A DNA stretch of 64,000 nt from the NCBI GenBank assembly GCA_022773945.1, contig JALFNS010000048.1:1-64000 (forward strand). Reading direction: 5' to 3'. Below the pieces are notes generated by a model. That model was not told the origin of the DNA. It saw only the letters and a list, made by a program, of their open reading frames with translations, and did not search any database. Origin of the DNA: Clostridiales bacterium (GTDB lineage: Bacteria; Bacillota; Clostridia; Peptostreptococcales; Anaerovoracaceae). A program made the translations under genes and the position numbers. This document shows, piece by piece, positions 51,054 through 59,971 of this stretch (position 1 is its first letter; every line of letters begins with the position of its first letter).

Positions 51054-52151
51054 TTATTTGAAATATGAATTGGCCAGCATTTCCTTCGCTTCCTCGTCCG
51101 ACATATCGTAATTCCAGAAGAGCTTGTAGTACTCCTGAGCCACTTCCACCATATCGTAATCGTTGTATATGTCCGGATATGCCAGCTGTCCTAGCCAACA
51201 TACTCCGAGCACCATATTCACTGAAGGAGGAGATGACATCCAGCAGTAAGGGTCTCCCGGAATCTCATAATATCTTCCGGCCTTTACCGCCTTGAGTTCG
51301 GACCATTCGTTGTCCGCCAGATCCGCATACGGCCCGCCTTCCGTGAGTATTATCATGTCCGGTTCATCCTCATAGAGACTCTCCATGCTGACTATGGTTC
51401 CGCCGCCTTTGTCGGTTATTTCCTCAGGAATTATGGCGTTTCTGGCTCCGATCAGATCAATTACCTGAGCCTGCGACGAGCCCTTGGCGTTAACAGCCAG
51501 ACCTGTCGCCCCTGTTCCGTAGAGGATGCTTATCTTATCGCTTGCGTCTATCTTCGCACTGTTGGTCTCCGCCATTTCAACAGTCCTGTCTATGAAGGCG
51601 GCCAGCTCTTCTCCCTTCTCTTCTCTGTTGAGGAGTTTGCCGAGAGTTCTGTATGTGTCTGCCATGTGTTCCAGTGTGCCATCATAGAAAAGTGCCGGTA
51701 TCCCCGTCTGCTTCTGTATGGAATTCATATCCGATTTAACGGTAGCCTTCTTGTCTCCCAGGTCGAATACAACCTGCGGTTCAGCTTCTATGAGGGATTC
51801 CATATTCAGTGTTGACTTGCTGCCGTAGAACTGCCCGAAAGTAGGCAGATACAACAGTTCTTCAGGGAGATACTTCTCCTGATCCATGCTCGGACTGGCC
51901 GACACTCCTACAAGCATATCCGATGCTATAGGTATGAGCATCATGGTAGCCGTGGCTCCCGACGGTGCTATCTTAGTGAGATCTGCCGGGATTTCAATTT
52001 CGCTTCTCCCCGAATCATCCTTGACCATCTGCGTCTCTACGCCTTCGAGAGGGTCGTATTCCGGTCCGCCGCAGCCGGTCATAACAATCGTCGTCATCAT
52101 CATGACAACAATCATCAGTGATGTTACTATTCTCAGTTTTCTGTTCTTCAT
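51054..52151 (-). CDS. ABC transporter substrate-binding lipoprotein (BtuF/FhuD type)
   Basis: Lipobox IVMTGCGG; GATGLAVNAKGSSQAQVIDLIGARNAI; start trimmed. Confidence 0.9.
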   Translation of the reverse strand: MKNRKLRIVTSLMIVVMMMTTIVMTGCGGPEYDPLEGVETQMVKDDSGRSEIEIPADLTKIAPSGATATMMLIPIASDMLVGVSASPSMDQEKYLPEELLYLPTFGQFYGSKSTLNMESLIEAEPQVVFDLGDKKATVKSDMNSIQKQTGIPALFYDGTLEHMADTYRTLGKLLNREEKGEELAAFIDRTVEMAETNSAKIDASDKISILYGTGATGLAVNAKGSSQAQVIDLIGARNAIIPEEITDKGGGTIVSMESLYEDEPDMIILTEGGPYADLADNEWSELKAVKAGRYYEIPGDPYCWMSSPPSVNMVLGVCWLGQLAYPDIYNDYDMVEVAQEYYKLFWNYDMSDEEAKEMLANSYFK

Positions 52152-52281
52152 ATTGATTATTACCTGCTCGATACTGTGTGATATAAGCATACGTACTTTA
52201 ATTATATAGATTCGGTATTCCTCACATTGTTGCTTCAACAACGTATTTTTACGCATTTGTTGTGCCAAAAGCACAGACACC

Positions 52282-52314
52282 AAAAAAGGCTGTCGTTTAA
52301 TGCGGCAGCCTCCT
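52282..52314 (-). terminator. hairpin terminator
   Basis: Minus strand AGGCTGCCGCATTAAACGACAGCCTTTTTT. Confidence 0.6.
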
Positions 52315-52351
52315 TAAACCTGAGCTGTATGTTATTTCGCGTATTTCTTCA

Positions 52352-52543
52352 TCAGTCCGGTGCTTTCTCCAGGTACTCCTGCTGCTGATCTCTGATTGCC
52401 TTGAGCTCCTCGATTTCGGCGGTTACGTCAGGGTTTGAAATGTCATACTTCTCACCCAGGCTTCTTACTACATCGCCAGTGTCCGTATGAGGATAGGCGG
52501 ATAATACATCCTGCATCAAGGCGGCATGACAGGTTTCGTGGAT
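52352..52543 (-). pseudogene. C-terminal remnant of a metallopeptidase-like gene (HETCH motif)
   Basis: Minus-strand frame HETCHAALMQDVLSAYPHTDTGDVVRSLGEKYDISNPDVTAEIEELKAIRDQQQEYLEKAPD*, no start, stop just upstream. Confidence 0.5.
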
Positions 52544-52551
52544 TTAGACAT

Positions 52552-52681
52552 GCTAAATTCTGATTTTACTGCTAATTTAAAAATTTTAGTGGTAAATTTG
52601 TATTTTATCAATTAAAAAACCACTAAATTCTGTGTCTGCAGCTTCCATTGCTGAGAAATACATCATTTTTAGTGGTTTTTT
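52552..52681. repeat. word array 4: CTAAATTCTG / TTTAGTGG words, incl. 14-bp perfect inverted pair AAAAAACCACTAAA...TTTAGTGGTTTTTT
   Basis: Words at 52553, 52585, 52614, 52668. Confidence 0.65.
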
Positions 52682-52762
52682 GAACGTTTTTGTCTCAAAA
52701 ATCCCCCAATCCGGTCGGACCGGTCCGGGCTGTTAAGATACGTACACTCCTGCTATATTGCC

Positions 52763-53524
52763 TCACGACTTATCCGTTTTTATCGCTCTCACCTTCTGGC
52801 CGGTGGCGAAGATGGACATGTGGTCCTGATCCAGGGCGGCCTCGAAAGCGGCATCCGGATCGGTTATGACTGTGCCTGCCAGCTCGACGGCGCCGTGCTC
52901 CATGAGGATTTCCGAGAGTGTGGTTGTCGGTCCCACGAAGATTCCCCGGGTATTGGAGGTGCTGCGGCAGAGCTCCAGCAGGTGGGCTGCCGTGTTGTTG
53001 GCCAGGGTGGCCCCTGTCATGAATACGAAGTCCCTGCCGGGGATGATCTCATCGCACATCTCTGCGGGATAATCACCGGGCTGAGGCCTTTTCTCCAGAA
53101 CCGCTACCTCGGCGGCATCCTTCATGAAGGATTCAAGGCCGCAGAAGTGACCGACGAAGGCAACATTTTTGCCGGTCGCCTGTATGCCGTACTCCACGAA
53201 GGAGTTTGTCGTTCTGTCGACGGTGAGAATGCCGGCGTCCTCAAGCTCCGCCAGGCGTTCGAACTGGTTGTAATAGGTGTTGATTGCCGCCATGGCTATG
53301 CCCTGCTCCACGGGTACCGGGCTGTCTATAAGCTCAGCCAGGTCGCGCAGGGACCTGCCTTCATGCTTTTCGTAGCGGCCCGTTTCGTGGGCTTCATCAT
53401 AGACCGAGGCTGCACCGCAGCCGCAGGAGGCCTTCACCACTATCCAGTACTCTCCCACAGCTATTCCGTCCGCGATGATATCATCGGGTATTCTCTCCAT
53501 AAGTTCTCTGTATAATCCGTCCAT
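52763..53524 (-). CDS. DUF364-type (Rossmann-like) protein
   Basis: CGCGAASVYD; GQ-rich VAFVGHFCGLESFM; PGDYPAEMCDEIIPGRDFVFMTGATLANNTAAHLLELC. Confidence 0.82.
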   Translation of the reverse strand: MDGLYRELMERIPDDIIADGIAVGEYWIVVKASCGCGAASVYDEAHETGRYEKHEGRSLRDLAELIDSPVPVEQGIAMAAINTYYNQFERLAELEDAGILTVDRTTNSFVEYGIQATGKNVAFVGHFCGLESFMKDAAEVAVLEKRPQPGDYPAEMCDEIIPGRDFVFMTGATLANNTAAHLLELCRSTSNTRGIFVGPTTTLSEILMEHGAVELAGTVITDPDAAFEAALDQDHMSIFATGQKVRAIKTDKS

Positions 53525-54802
53525 TTAATTCTCCTGTCCATCTGTGAATACGCATATGCTGTCCGGTTTGGCGTGGCCGATAAGGGTCAGCCCTTCAGCT
53601 CCGGCAAGCTCGACCGCCCTGCCGGAGACGGTGCCTTTGCCTATCATCACCGGTATGCCGGCACGTATTACCTTCTTAACCATCTCACGGCTGACTCTGC
53701 CGCTGGTGAAGAGAATGCACTTCCGAAGGTCAAGGCCCTGTCTCATTGCCCAGCCGACAGCCTTGTCGATGGCGCTGTGACGACCTATGTCCTCACAGCG
53801 GAAGAGAATCTCCAGGTCCTCTCCACGTCCGACTGCCAGGCGGCAGTTGTGCGCCGCCATCGTCTCCCTGCGCAAAGGCATTATGTTCTCGAAGCCCCTT
53901 GCCAGGGTGAATATCCATTCCTTACGCCACTCTATGGGAGTAACAGGAGAAAGACCGAATTTGCCGGCGACAGGAGCGCCGAAGTCACGCAGGTTCACGT
54001 GAGCTGCAGTGCCGTCATCCTCCACCGTCAGTGAAATTACATCATCAATGGAATCTATATAGCCTTCCGCCCTCAGCCATCCGAGAACCAGCTCGGACAT
54101 GTTCTGAGGTGTACACGGCACGGTTCCGCAGTGAATGCTGTTGATTTCTATGTCCAGGGAGTTTTCGAGAAGCATGAAATCGCTTCCCCCTTCACGGCTA
54201 CCGTCTGCATTTATTCTGGTGTAACCGTTGTCCTCCACGAGAGCCGGCTCTCCGGCGGCGTCCCTGATGCCTCGCTCGGCAGCGCCGAAGCCTTTCTCGT
54301 ATGCGGCTTCTATAATGTCCACCAGCTTCTCAACATCGGTTACGGAGTTTACCACCGGGAGTCCGCGAAACTCGCTGATTTCATTGGAAATCACGCCGCT
54401 GCAGGCGACGGTCAGCTCGTTGACCTGCTCCTCCAGGCTCACATCCTTGCCCTCTCCCGGATACACGGCGGTTCGGCCCGTCACCACATTGGGGCAGTTG
54501 AGATCCACGTGACTCTCGATTACAACCCAGTCGTTGTCGTAGTGTTTGAGAATTTCACGGAGATTCATTTTGCTCCCGTACATTATATTCGTCTCGTCAT
54601 GACAGCGGGCGGTAACCGGATCCGCCCCGGCTCTCTTGTGCTTGCCCGTGTCCGCATTGTCGGAGTCCATAGTAAACCCGTCGATATGTATTCCTTTGAC
54701 GGAGCCTACGGAATAGCCTCTCCTGACAAGCTCCGCGATTATATTGGTGACCGTGGTGGTCTTGCCTGTCTTCTTTCTTCCCTGAACGTTTACTATCTTC
54801 AT
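53525..54802 (-). CDS. MobB-like P-loop domain fused to FdhD sulfurtransferase domain
   Basis: N-term GRKKTGKTTTVTNIIAELVRRGYSVGSVKGIHIDG; C-term CEDIGRHSAIDKAVGWAMRQGLDLRKCILFTSGRVSREMVKKVIRAGIP. Confidence 0.9.
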   Translation of the reverse strand: MKIVNVQGRKKTGKTTTVTNIIAELVRRGYSVGSVKGIHIDGFTMDSDNADTGKHKRAGADPVTARCHDETNIMYGSKMNLREILKHYDNDWVVIESHVDLNCPNVVTGRTAVYPGEGKDVSLEEQVNELTVACSGVISNEISEFRGLPVVNSVTDVEKLVDIIEAAYEKGFGAAERGIRDAAGEPALVEDNGYTRINADGSREGGSDFMLLENSLDIEINSIHCGTVPCTPQNMSELVLGWLRAEGYIDSIDDVISLTVEDDGTAAHVNLRDFGAPVAGKFGLSPVTPIEWRKEWIFTLARGFENIMPLRRETMAAHNCRLAVGRGEDLEILFRCEDIGRHSAIDKAVGWAMRQGLDLRKCILFTSGRVSREMVKKVIRAGIPVMIGKGTVSGRAVELAGAEGLTLIGHAKPDSICVFTDGQEN

Positions 54803-54803
54803 G

Positions 54804-54980
54804 CTATTTTTTCTTAATCGTTACGGTGATATCCTTATCTTCTTCGTAGCCTTTGAGCGCCTCCATCATGCCGATGATCGAATTGCCCACAAGCTCCTTG
54901 ACGAAAGGAAGCATGTCAAGCTCCTTGTCTCCGATTTTAACTTCCAGCTCGTAACTCATATCTCTGTCTGCGTGTGCCAT
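54804..54980 (-). CDS. small conserved-looking protein, 58 aa
   Basis: MAHADRDMSYELEVKIGDKELDMLPFVKELVGNSIIGMMEALKGYEEDKDITVTIKKK; between fdhD- and moeB-like genes; not in ORF track. Confidence 0.8.
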   Translation of the reverse strand: MAHADRDMSYELEVKIGDKELDMLPFVKELVGNSIIGMMEALKGYEEDKDITVTIKKK

Positions 54981-54998
54981 TATTCTACTCCTTATTTC

Positions 54999-55670
54999 CT
55001 AAAAATCAACTACCTCGAAATCCCAGCCGAGAAGGTCGAAGGTCATAATCGCGCCCTCGCGCACCTCACGTCCCAGGAGAACTTTCACCGCCTCCGCCGC
55101 TTCTATGGCCGATGCCACCGCCGGCGTGAAGGAGGAATTGCTCGGCTTCGTCTCCGAAGCCTCCCAGCCTTCATATATATCGTGCAAAAGCCTGCTGCCC
55201 GGCCGCACCACGGCAACTTCTCCACACCAGGCTTCTATGGCTCCGTGGATGAGGGTGAGGTTTTCCTCCTCACATGCGTCCTCCAGCGCCAGTCTGGCGG
55301 AAACGTTGTCCAGTGCATCCACAACAAGGTCGTGTCCCCGTATAAGGTCGGCCGCATTGTCAGAATCGAGCATGGCCTGAATCGAAACAACCTCCACATC
55401 AGGATTTATGCTCTTCATCTGGAGTCCGGCCTCTACGGATTTTGCATGTCCTATGTTATCACAGTTTGCCAGCACCTGGCGATTGAGATTTGTCTCGTCG
55501 AATACGTCTCCGTCAATGGCGGTGATGTGTCCCACTCCCATACGGGCCAGGTTCTCGATGACGCCTCCGCCCAGACCTCCGCAACCTGCAACGCAGACAC
55601 GGGCGGCGAAAAGCATCTGCTGCTCCTTCTCGCTAATGGTGCCTATGTTTCTGATGTATCTCTCTTTCAT
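54999..55670 (-). CDS. ThiF/MoeB/HesA adenylyltransferase
   Basis: RVCVAGCGGLGGGVIENLARMGVGHITAIDGDVFDETNLNRQ. Confidence 0.93.
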   Translation of the reverse strand: MKERYIRNIGTISEKEQQMLFAARVCVAGCGGLGGGVIENLARMGVGHITAIDGDVFDETNLNRQVLANCDNIGHAKSVEAGLQMKSINPDVEVVSIQAMLDSDNAADLIRGHDLVVDALDNVSARLALEDACEEENLTLIHGAIEAWCGEVAVVRPGSRLLHDIYEGWEASETKPSNSSFTPAVASAIEAAEAVKVLLGREVREGAIMTFDLLGWDFEVVDF

Positions 55671-55676
55671 GGCGAA

Positions 55677-55913
55677 TCAGCCTCCGTAGACTTTGCTGAA
55701 AGCCTTCATGTAGTCCCCGTCGTGGAGCTCCGTGTGTATGTCAACCCTCAGGCTGTTGACGGACACGAATCCCAGCGTCCTGTTGTCTCTGTAGTCTATG
55801 CCCAGGCTCATGAGCGCATCGTGGCATGTGCTGCCCTCAGGAAGCTCCAGGACTCTCTCTTCGGCTCCGTACTTTTTCTTCATGGTGCCGCGCATGGCTA
55901 ATGTTATCTTCAT
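55677..55913 (-). CDS. MoaD/ThiS family sulfur carrier
   Basis: C-terminal KVYGG; ubiquitin-like size; next to MoeB-like gene. Confidence 0.85.
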   Translation of the reverse strand: MKITLAMRGTMKKKYGAEERVLELPEGSTCHDALMSLGIDYRDNRTLGFVSVNSLRVDIHTELHDGDYMKAFSKVYGG

Positions 55914-55935
55914 ATATATTCCTTTCTTTTCGGTA

Positions 55936-55974
55936 ACAAATAAAGTGACAGGGTTTCCCTCTGCCACTTTATTA
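55936..55974 (-). terminator. strong hairpin between AOR and MoaD-like gene
   Basis: AATAAAGTGacaggGTTTCCCTctgcCACTTTATT. Confidence 0.6.
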
Positions 55975-55992
55975 TACAACATTTCATTAATA

Positions 55993-57822
55993 TCAGAGAA
56001 GTGTTCTGATCAGCTCGTAAGGCAATGTGCCGTCCTTGTTCCAGCCCATGATCTCGTAGTACTGGTCCAACATGTCCTCGAAGGCTGCAGGCGGAATAAC
56101 CTGTCCTGCTGCAGGTCCCTTGGTGAGCTTGTCTCTGACAACTCTCTCAGGAACCGTATCGTGTCTTCTGTCGAATCCTTCTCTCTGGTTGAAGGCTCTG
56201 CCGATGTTGAGAACTCTTCTGCCGACTTCTCCCATCTCTTCTTCTGTCCACTCTCTGCCTGTAATCAGGGTCAGCAGCTCCGCCATGATCGGATAGTCAA
56301 CTGTTCCCCACAGGTCGCAAAGGCAGCAGCTGAACTTGATGGCATTGAACTCTCCCAGATTGTAGACGATCTGGCCTTTGCCCTCCGATGTGTACGGAGG
56401 TACTGATGCTGCGAATACCTCTTCGTTAGGAGCGTATGCTCTCATGTGGCATGCGCCTCTGTCGGATACGGCATAGGACATAGCCATTCCCCAGGAGCCG
56501 CGCGGCTCGTACTGAGGATACTCGAGTCCCTTAACCTGCATCGCTATATCGAAACCGCCGTACTTCTCGGCAGCGTATTTAACGCCGTTTGCCAGATCCG
56601 CATAGAAGCCTTCCTCTCTTCTGGAGAGCTTCTCAACATACTCGCACATCTTGTCCGCTTCGCCCCAGTGGATTCCGAAGTCGTAGCGTCCCGTCTCGGT
56701 CATTTCCATTGCCCATACGAGTGTATCTCCCGTGGAGATGGTGTCAACGCCCATGTTGTCGCAAACCTGATTGAACTTGACGATTTTAGTCGGGTCGGTG
56801 TTGCCTGCATTAGGTCCGGCTACAGCTGTTGTCTCGTACTCAGGTCCTTCGCAGATGGCATCACCGATCTTGATGAAGTTACCGCATCCCAGTCCGCAGC
56901 TTCCGCAGCCTCTCTTGCCTTCTCTGTACGGCAGCACGGCAGCGTCATTGTACTGCTCCCAGTTGTCGTCCGTTGTATCGGAGAAGTTCTTGTAAGGCAT
57001 GATTCCGCCTTCCTGACATCCCTCCAGGAATGCGTATGTACCTACATCGAATACGAATTCGTTCTCTTCATCCAGGCAGCTTTCGTGGAGTATCTCCAGA
57101 ATTCTGTCCGTAGTCTTCTCTATGTTCGGAACCTTGACTCCCTTAGTTCCTCTGATCATGACCGCCTTGATCTTCTTCGAGCCCATTACGGCGCCGATGC
57201 CTCCGCGGCCGGCCTGTCTGTAGTAGTCCGAGTTGATGCAGGCCATGTTGGAGAGGTTCTCACCTGCAGGTCCGATGGAGAGGCAGGAGAACTCTCTGCC
57301 GTACTCGTCGATGAGCTCGGCCTCGGTATCGTGGGAGCCTTTGCCCCAGAATCTGTCAGCTCTGCAGAACTCGATTCTGTCATCATCGATTACAATGTAT
57401 CCCGGCTCTGAGAGCTGTCCCTCGAAGACGATCATGTCATATCCGGCGAATTTGATTCTGATGCCTGCGTGTCCGCCGATGGAGCAGTCGTTCATAGTTC
57501 CCGTAGCCGGCGACTTGGCCGCAACGGAGAGCTTGCCCGAGCACGGAATCGGTGTTCCCGACATAGGTCCTGTGGTCAGGTAGAGGTTGTTCTCCGGTCC
57601 CAGAGGGTCGATTCCCGGTGCCAGTTCCTCATACATGTATCTGATTACCAGACCCTTGGAGCCTACGTATTTCTCCGCAAAATCCATTCTCAAAGGCTCA
57701 ACGGTTGCTTCCTTCTTCGTAAGGTTGATTCTCAGAACCGCATTCTGATATGCGCTCATGACAGTCTGCTTCGGATCGGCAGCCTGCTTCTCGTATTTGT
57801 CCTTTAATATCTTTGCTTTCAT
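55993..57822 (-). CDS. tungsten aldehyde ferredoxin oxidoreductase
   Basis: KYVGSKGLVIRYMYEELAPGIDPLGPENNLYLTTGPMSGTPIPCSGKLSVAAKSPATGTMNDCSIGGHAGIRIKFAGYD; GRGGIGAVMGSKKIKAV. Confidence 0.96.
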   Translation of the reverse strand: MKAKILKDKYEKQAADPKQTVMSAYQNAVLRINLTKKEATVEPLRMDFAEKYVGSKGLVIRYMYEELAPGIDPLGPENNLYLTTGPMSGTPIPCSGKLSVAAKSPATGTMNDCSIGGHAGIRIKFAGYDMIVFEGQLSEPGYIVIDDDRIEFCRADRFWGKGSHDTEAELIDEYGREFSCLSIGPAGENLSNMACINSDYYRQAGRGGIGAVMGSKKIKAVMIRGTKGVKVPNIEKTTDRILEILHESCLDEENEFVFDVGTYAFLEGCQEGGIMPYKNFSDTTDDNWEQYNDAAVLPYREGKRGCGSCGLGCGNFIKIGDAICEGPEYETTAVAGPNAGNTDPTKIVKFNQVCDNMGVDTISTGDTLVWAMEMTETGRYDFGIHWGEADKMCEYVEKLSRREEGFYADLANGVKYAAEKYGGFDIAMQVKGLEYPQYEPRGSWGMAMSYAVSDRGACHMRAYAPNEEVFAASVPPYTSEGKGQIVYNLGEFNAIKFSCCLCDLWGTVDYPIMAELLTLITGREWTEEEMGEVGRRVLNIGRAFNQREGFDRRHDTVPERVVRDKLTKGPAAGQVIPPAAFEDMLDQYYEIMGWNKDGTLPYELIRTLL

Positions 57823-57837
57823 GAGAGTCCTCCTTTC

Positions 57838-58224
57838 TTATTCGAATGTCAGAGCATTATGCGGACAGGTCTTGACACAGTTCGGGTCACCCTTACAGGT
57901 GTCACAGATGTACGCGATATCGTCTCTGAGTCTTACAACGTGCTTAGGACATGCATCTGCGCATAATCCGCATCCGATGCACTTGTCCGCATCCACTTCT
58001 ATATAATCGCCCATCTTAATGGCATCAGCCGGGCAGGCTTTGGCACATCTGCCGCAGAGAATGCAGTAGCTGTCGTCATACTTGAGCTCTCCTCTGTCAT
58101 AGTAGGACTCTATGAAGATTCTGGCCTTTGACGGGATGTACTCCCCTTCCTTGTAGGCAGAACACACCTGAGAGCAGAGCTGGCAGCCAATGCAAAGTTC
58201 TTTTTTGAATTTCAGTCTTTTCAT
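57838..58224 (-). CDS. 4Fe-4S dicluster ferredoxin-like subunit
   Basis: Four CxxCxxC...CP clusters. Confidence 0.92.
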   Translation of the reverse strand: MKRLKFKKELCIGCQLCSQVCSAYKEGEYIPSKARIFIESYYDRGELKYDDSYCILCGRCAKACPADAIKMGDYIEVDADKCIGCGLCADACPKHVVRLRDDIAYICDTCKGDPNCVKTCPHNALTFE

Positions 58225-58267
58225 TTGCTTGCTTCCTTTCCGATAATAACTCGACTTTTATTGCAAA

Positions 58268-58392
58268 AAAATAGCAAAGTAAACCTCCCCCTTCTCCGGG
58301 GTCAGTCTCCTTTGCACAATGGCAGGCGAGAAAATCGCTCTTCTCACCCTAACGTTCCCGCCGGCAGCTGGTGTCGGCGAAAATCGGAGTTG
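58268..58392 (-). promoter_or_regulatory. Moco/Tuco-type riboswitch with overlapping terminator
   Basis: Minus strand ...gggtgagaagagcgattttctcgcctgccattgtgcaaaggagactgaccccggagaagggggaggttta..., then CTTTGC TATTTTTTT. Confidence 0.8.
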
Positions 58393-58441
58393 TTATAAAA
58401 CAAATTTATTATTAATAGTAATAAAATTATAACCCAGAAAA

Positions 58442-58939
58442 TTAATCTCTGTCAATGACAAAATCTATTACATTGACCATCCTTATCCAGTAAGCGGAAT
58501 CCGATTCCGGAATAATCACTCTGCACGGAGCCGACTCCGCGTCCAGCGGCTCCCCGTCTATTCCGAAGGCGAGGTATATATCGTGCTCTCTGACATAATC
58601 TCCGGTTAGCGGCACCTCATAATCGTCATCCCCGTGGAATACGACCTTGTCCACATCATCCTTCGTCAAGCCGTACTTCTCCAGTATGGTCCCCAGCTCC
58701 GGCCCTGTCGCCTTCACATTGCCTATCTTGTCGCTGGTGCTGTGAGTCCTGAGTGTGCGGCAGTCCATGTTCTTAAGGTCGGCGATTGTCACAGTCTGCT
58801 CCTCTTCTTCTATACCGCCGAGGACGATTTCCTCTCCGGCATATGAGCTTATGTCTATGTCATCGGTGCCGCAGCCGCCCAGCGCCAGGCAGCACAGCGC
58901 CACCGCCAGAATCGCGGCAAATACAGTAAATTTCTTCAT
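58442..58939 (-). CDS. small lipoprotein with molybdopterin-binding-domain-like fold
   Basis: Lipobox LALGGCG; TGPELGTILEKYGLTKDDVDKVVFHGDDDYEVPL. Confidence 0.65.
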   Translation of the reverse strand: MKKFTVFAAILAVALCCLALGGCGTDDIDISSYAGEEIVLGGIEEEEQTVTIADLKNMDCRTLRTHSTSDKIGNVKATGPELGTILEKYGLTKDDVDKVVFHGDDDYEVPLTGDYVREHDIYLAFGIDGEPLDAESAPCRVIIPESDSAYWIRMVNVIDFVIDRD

Positions 58940-59962
58940 TTATTCCTCCACCGGGTTAAGCTTCATGCCATCAGTTTCAGTAACGTTATCCTCTCTGTCA
59001 ATAAAGAGAGCTTCTATATGTCTGTCCGGATACTTTTTCTGTATCTTCTCCACAAGAGTCCTTGCCCCGTCGGCACCCGCCATCAGACAAGCTGTAGACA
59101 AGGCATCGCAAAAACCGGAATATCCTCTGTCTGCCACAATAGTGACCGCTTCCAAATCTGTATCAGCAGGGAAGCCGGTCTCAGGATCCAGGATATGATG
59201 ATACAGAACTCCGTCCTTCTCGAACTTTCTCTCATATATACCTGATGTGACGACGGTTTTATCACTTACGGACACCGAGCCTATTATCTCAGTTCTGTCA
59301 CTGTACGGCCGCTCAATTCCAATGGTGAAATCTTCTCCGTCAGCTCTGCTGCCTATGGCAACCACGTTTCCTCCCAGATTGACTATTCCGCTCTCAACTC
59401 CCTCTTTCTCAAGGTATTCTGTAACAAGATCTGCAATGTATCCCTTGGCTATTCCTCCCAGATCCATTTCACTGCCGTCCTTATTCAGCCTCACCCTGTT
59501 TCCCGACAAGTCGACCTGCCTGTAGTCAACGGTTTCTGCCGCCGCCCTGATATCAGTCTCGGACGGCACTTCAGGGTTTTCGGATTTAAAATCCCACAAA
59601 TCGGTAAGCCGTCCTATTGTAATGTCGAAATCCCCTCCTGACAGTTCTCCGACTTCAAGTCCTGTGGCTATAGTCTCTGCGGTTATGTCGGATACTTTAA
59701 CAGCCTTGCCACCTGAATCGTTGATTCTGTCAACATCGCTTCCCTCAACGGTTTTGCTCAGAAGCGCCTCGTTGTCGGCAATAACACGGAAGCCTCCGGT
59801 GATAATCTCCTGTGCTTCATCCTCATCACATCCATAGAGTGTTATCTCACATACCGTATCCAGATACTCGTCGCTCCCTGTTACCGCTTCTTTATTACCG
59901 CATCCCGTCTGTGATATAATCAGAAGGGACAGCATTATTGTCAATACAATTTTCTTAAACAT
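58940..59962 (-). CDS. apbE: FAD:protein FMN transferase (ApbE)
   Basis: Lipobox ISQTGCG; DLGGIAKGYIADLV; GGNVVAIGSRADGEDFTIGIERP; HHILDPETGFPA. Confidence 0.95.
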   Translation of the reverse strand: MFKKIVLTIMLSLLIISQTGCGNKEAVTGSDEYLDTVCEITLYGCDEDEAQEIITGGFRVIADNEALLSKTVEGSDVDRINDSGGKAVKVSDITAETIATGLEVGELSGGDFDITIGRLTDLWDFKSENPEVPSETDIRAAAETVDYRQVDLSGNRVRLNKDGSEMDLGGIAKGYIADLVTEYLEKEGVESGIVNLGGNVVAIGSRADGEDFTIGIERPYSDRTEIIGSVSVSDKTVVTSGIYERKFEKDGVLYHHILDPETGFPADTDLEAVTIVADRGYSGFCDALSTACLMAGADGARTLVEKIQKKYPDRHIEALFIDREDNVTETDGMKLNPVEE

Positions 59963-59971
59963 TACAACCTC

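Noticed and set aside
52226-52245. Additional Crp/Fnr operator TTGTTGcttCAACAA upstream of the substrate-binding protein
   Set aside because: Palindromic but spacing is 3 rather than 6, so it does not match the other sites.
54801-55901. 366-aa plus-strand ORF
   Set aside because: Antisense to the 58-aa, MoeB-like and MoaD-like genes.
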